In this document: positions 63,485-64,000 of the stretch, piece after piece
Layout: the number at the start of each line of letters is the position of its first letter
Numbering within the stretch: position 1 is the first letter of the stretch
Assembly (NCBI GenBank): GCA_039707465.1
Contig: CM077648.1
Location: 70,637,619-70,701,618, forward strand
DNA: 64,000 bases
Source: Rhabdophis nuchalis
Lineage: Eukaryota > Chordata > Lepidosauria > Squamata > Natricidae
Direction of reading: 5' to 3'
Position numbers and translations under genes: made by a program
The notes under the pieces: generated by a model
Told to the model about the DNA's origin: nothing
The model's input: the letters and a program-made list of their open reading frames with translations, nothing else
Databases searched by the model: none

Positions 63485-63842
63485 AAAGCAGCACACAGGA
63501 GAACACCTGCCTCTGCCTCCCAGCATCCATTTGCTATTCATCTGGCTAGCATCCTTGCCGCAAGCAGCCTGCCTCCTCCGTGTTGGCTGCCTTCGGTGAT
63601 CCCACCGCCTACAATAACTTACTGGCAGTATTCCAGGAGGTTGATCCAACCGCCGATCAGCTGCTCGGCAGCAAAGGCTCCAGTGTTCCCCGGCAGCAGC
63701 AACAGGTGGTGGTAGCAAATACCCCTACACCAACTCCTCCCTCTCCCCAATATTCGCTCTATAAGATGCACAGATATTTCCACCCACTTTTTTCCAGGGG
63801 GGGGGGGAGGAGTGTGTCTTATAGTGAGAAAAATAGTTTATA

Positions 63843-64000
63843 AAATCACAAATTCTTGTCTGGTGAGGTGCACTGGTTTGCGCTTGGGATGCAAGATACT
63901 GTCATCACATAAAGCAGGGGTAGTCAAGCATTTTATACTTCTGCCCACTTTTGTATCTCTGTTAGTAGTAAAATTTTCTAGCCGCCCACCAGTTCCACAG
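63843..64000. other. Window end; partial dispersed repeat
   Basis: A CAGGGGTAGTCAAGCATTT segment near 63916 looks like a hAT terminus, and the TAGTAGTAAAATTTTC stretch recalls the repeat at 35925. The element runs off the window. Confidence 0.4.

Larger units (their letters stand above)
57624..63504 (-). mobile_element. DIRS-like tyrosine-recombinase retrotransposon, 5.9 kb, near complete
   Basis: The minus-strand order is Gag-like ORF, RT, RNase H (with a methyltransferase-like stretch) and tyrosine recombinase. Inverted terminal repeats of 104 bases lie at 57665-57768 and 63381-63484. An internal complementary region (57885-57977) carries the complement of the left end joined to the complement of the right end, the hallmark of DIRS1-type elements. 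Such elements integrate a circle by recombinase, without integrase and without target duplication; none is seen. Only a few frameshifts are present. Confidence 0.93.
57536..63842. mobile_element. Older MITE split by the DIRS element
   Basis: The left part (57536-57623: ATTTTTTCGCACTGTAAGACG, then CCATAAGACC) and right part (63505-63842, ending TGTCTTATAGTGAGAAAAAT) have mirrored ends: left TTTTTCGCACTGTAAGAC resembles the complement of the right end. The right part is found in fragment at 18435-18480. The DIRS at 57624-63504 lies between them. Confidence 0.7.

Overview
The window is vertebrate nuclear DNA, most likely from a squamate reptile and quite possibly a snake. It holds spliced exons of two animal genes set in a very dense layer of CR1/L2, L1, Ty3/Gypsy, DIRS, Helitron, hAT and Tigger-like elements. 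An (ATTCT)n tail on one L2 copy is of the AATAG-type microsatellite common in snakes. Bacterial-style features are absent.

Host genes. PRICKLE1 (planar cell polarity) lies on the + strand. Visible are the end of its PET domain (6235-6372), LIM1 (6904-7107), LIM2 (39918-40104), LIM3 plus linker (40981-41821) and the last coding exon (43414-44243), which ends in a CIIS prenylation box. All visible splice sites and phases agree. The LIM3 exon carries a one-base frameshift at a G-run (41392-41395). The last coding exon of PPHLN1 (periphilin-1) lies on the - strand at 56663-56854. It converges on PRICKLE1, the arrangement I recall from human chromosome 12.

Layout. 1-6234: upstream PRICKLE1 intron, with GC-rich foldback repeats, a purine microsatellite and an L1 broken by two L2 insertions. 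7108-39917: a 32.8-kb PRICKLE1 intron holding a Gypsy copy that carries a four-level nest (Gypsy > L2 - > L2 + > L1 -), a hAT MITE and an L1-like insert; a Helitron Rep fragment; a tRNA-derived SINE head; an L1 holding an ORF1-only L1 and a hAT; a Gypsy with two LTRs; L2-in-L2-in-CR1; and a deleted Gypsy. 39918-44472: the remaining PRICKLE1 exons and poly(A) signals. 44552-49576: a Gypsy with two LTRs containing a smaller, pol-deleted Gypsy. 49577-51582: AT-rich, no gene seen. 51583-55810: a Helitron with both termini, filled with a CR1 fragment, a minisatellite and a nearly intact L2. 55811-57535: PPHLN1 3' region and intron. 57624-63504: an almost complete DIRS tyrosine-recombinase retrotransposon inside an older MITE.

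Many insertions keep target-site duplications, so their relative order can be read directly. Coordinates of decayed element edges are approximate (within about 10-30 bp) unless tied to a stated duplication or terminal motif. Family names come from motifs read by eye, without database searches.
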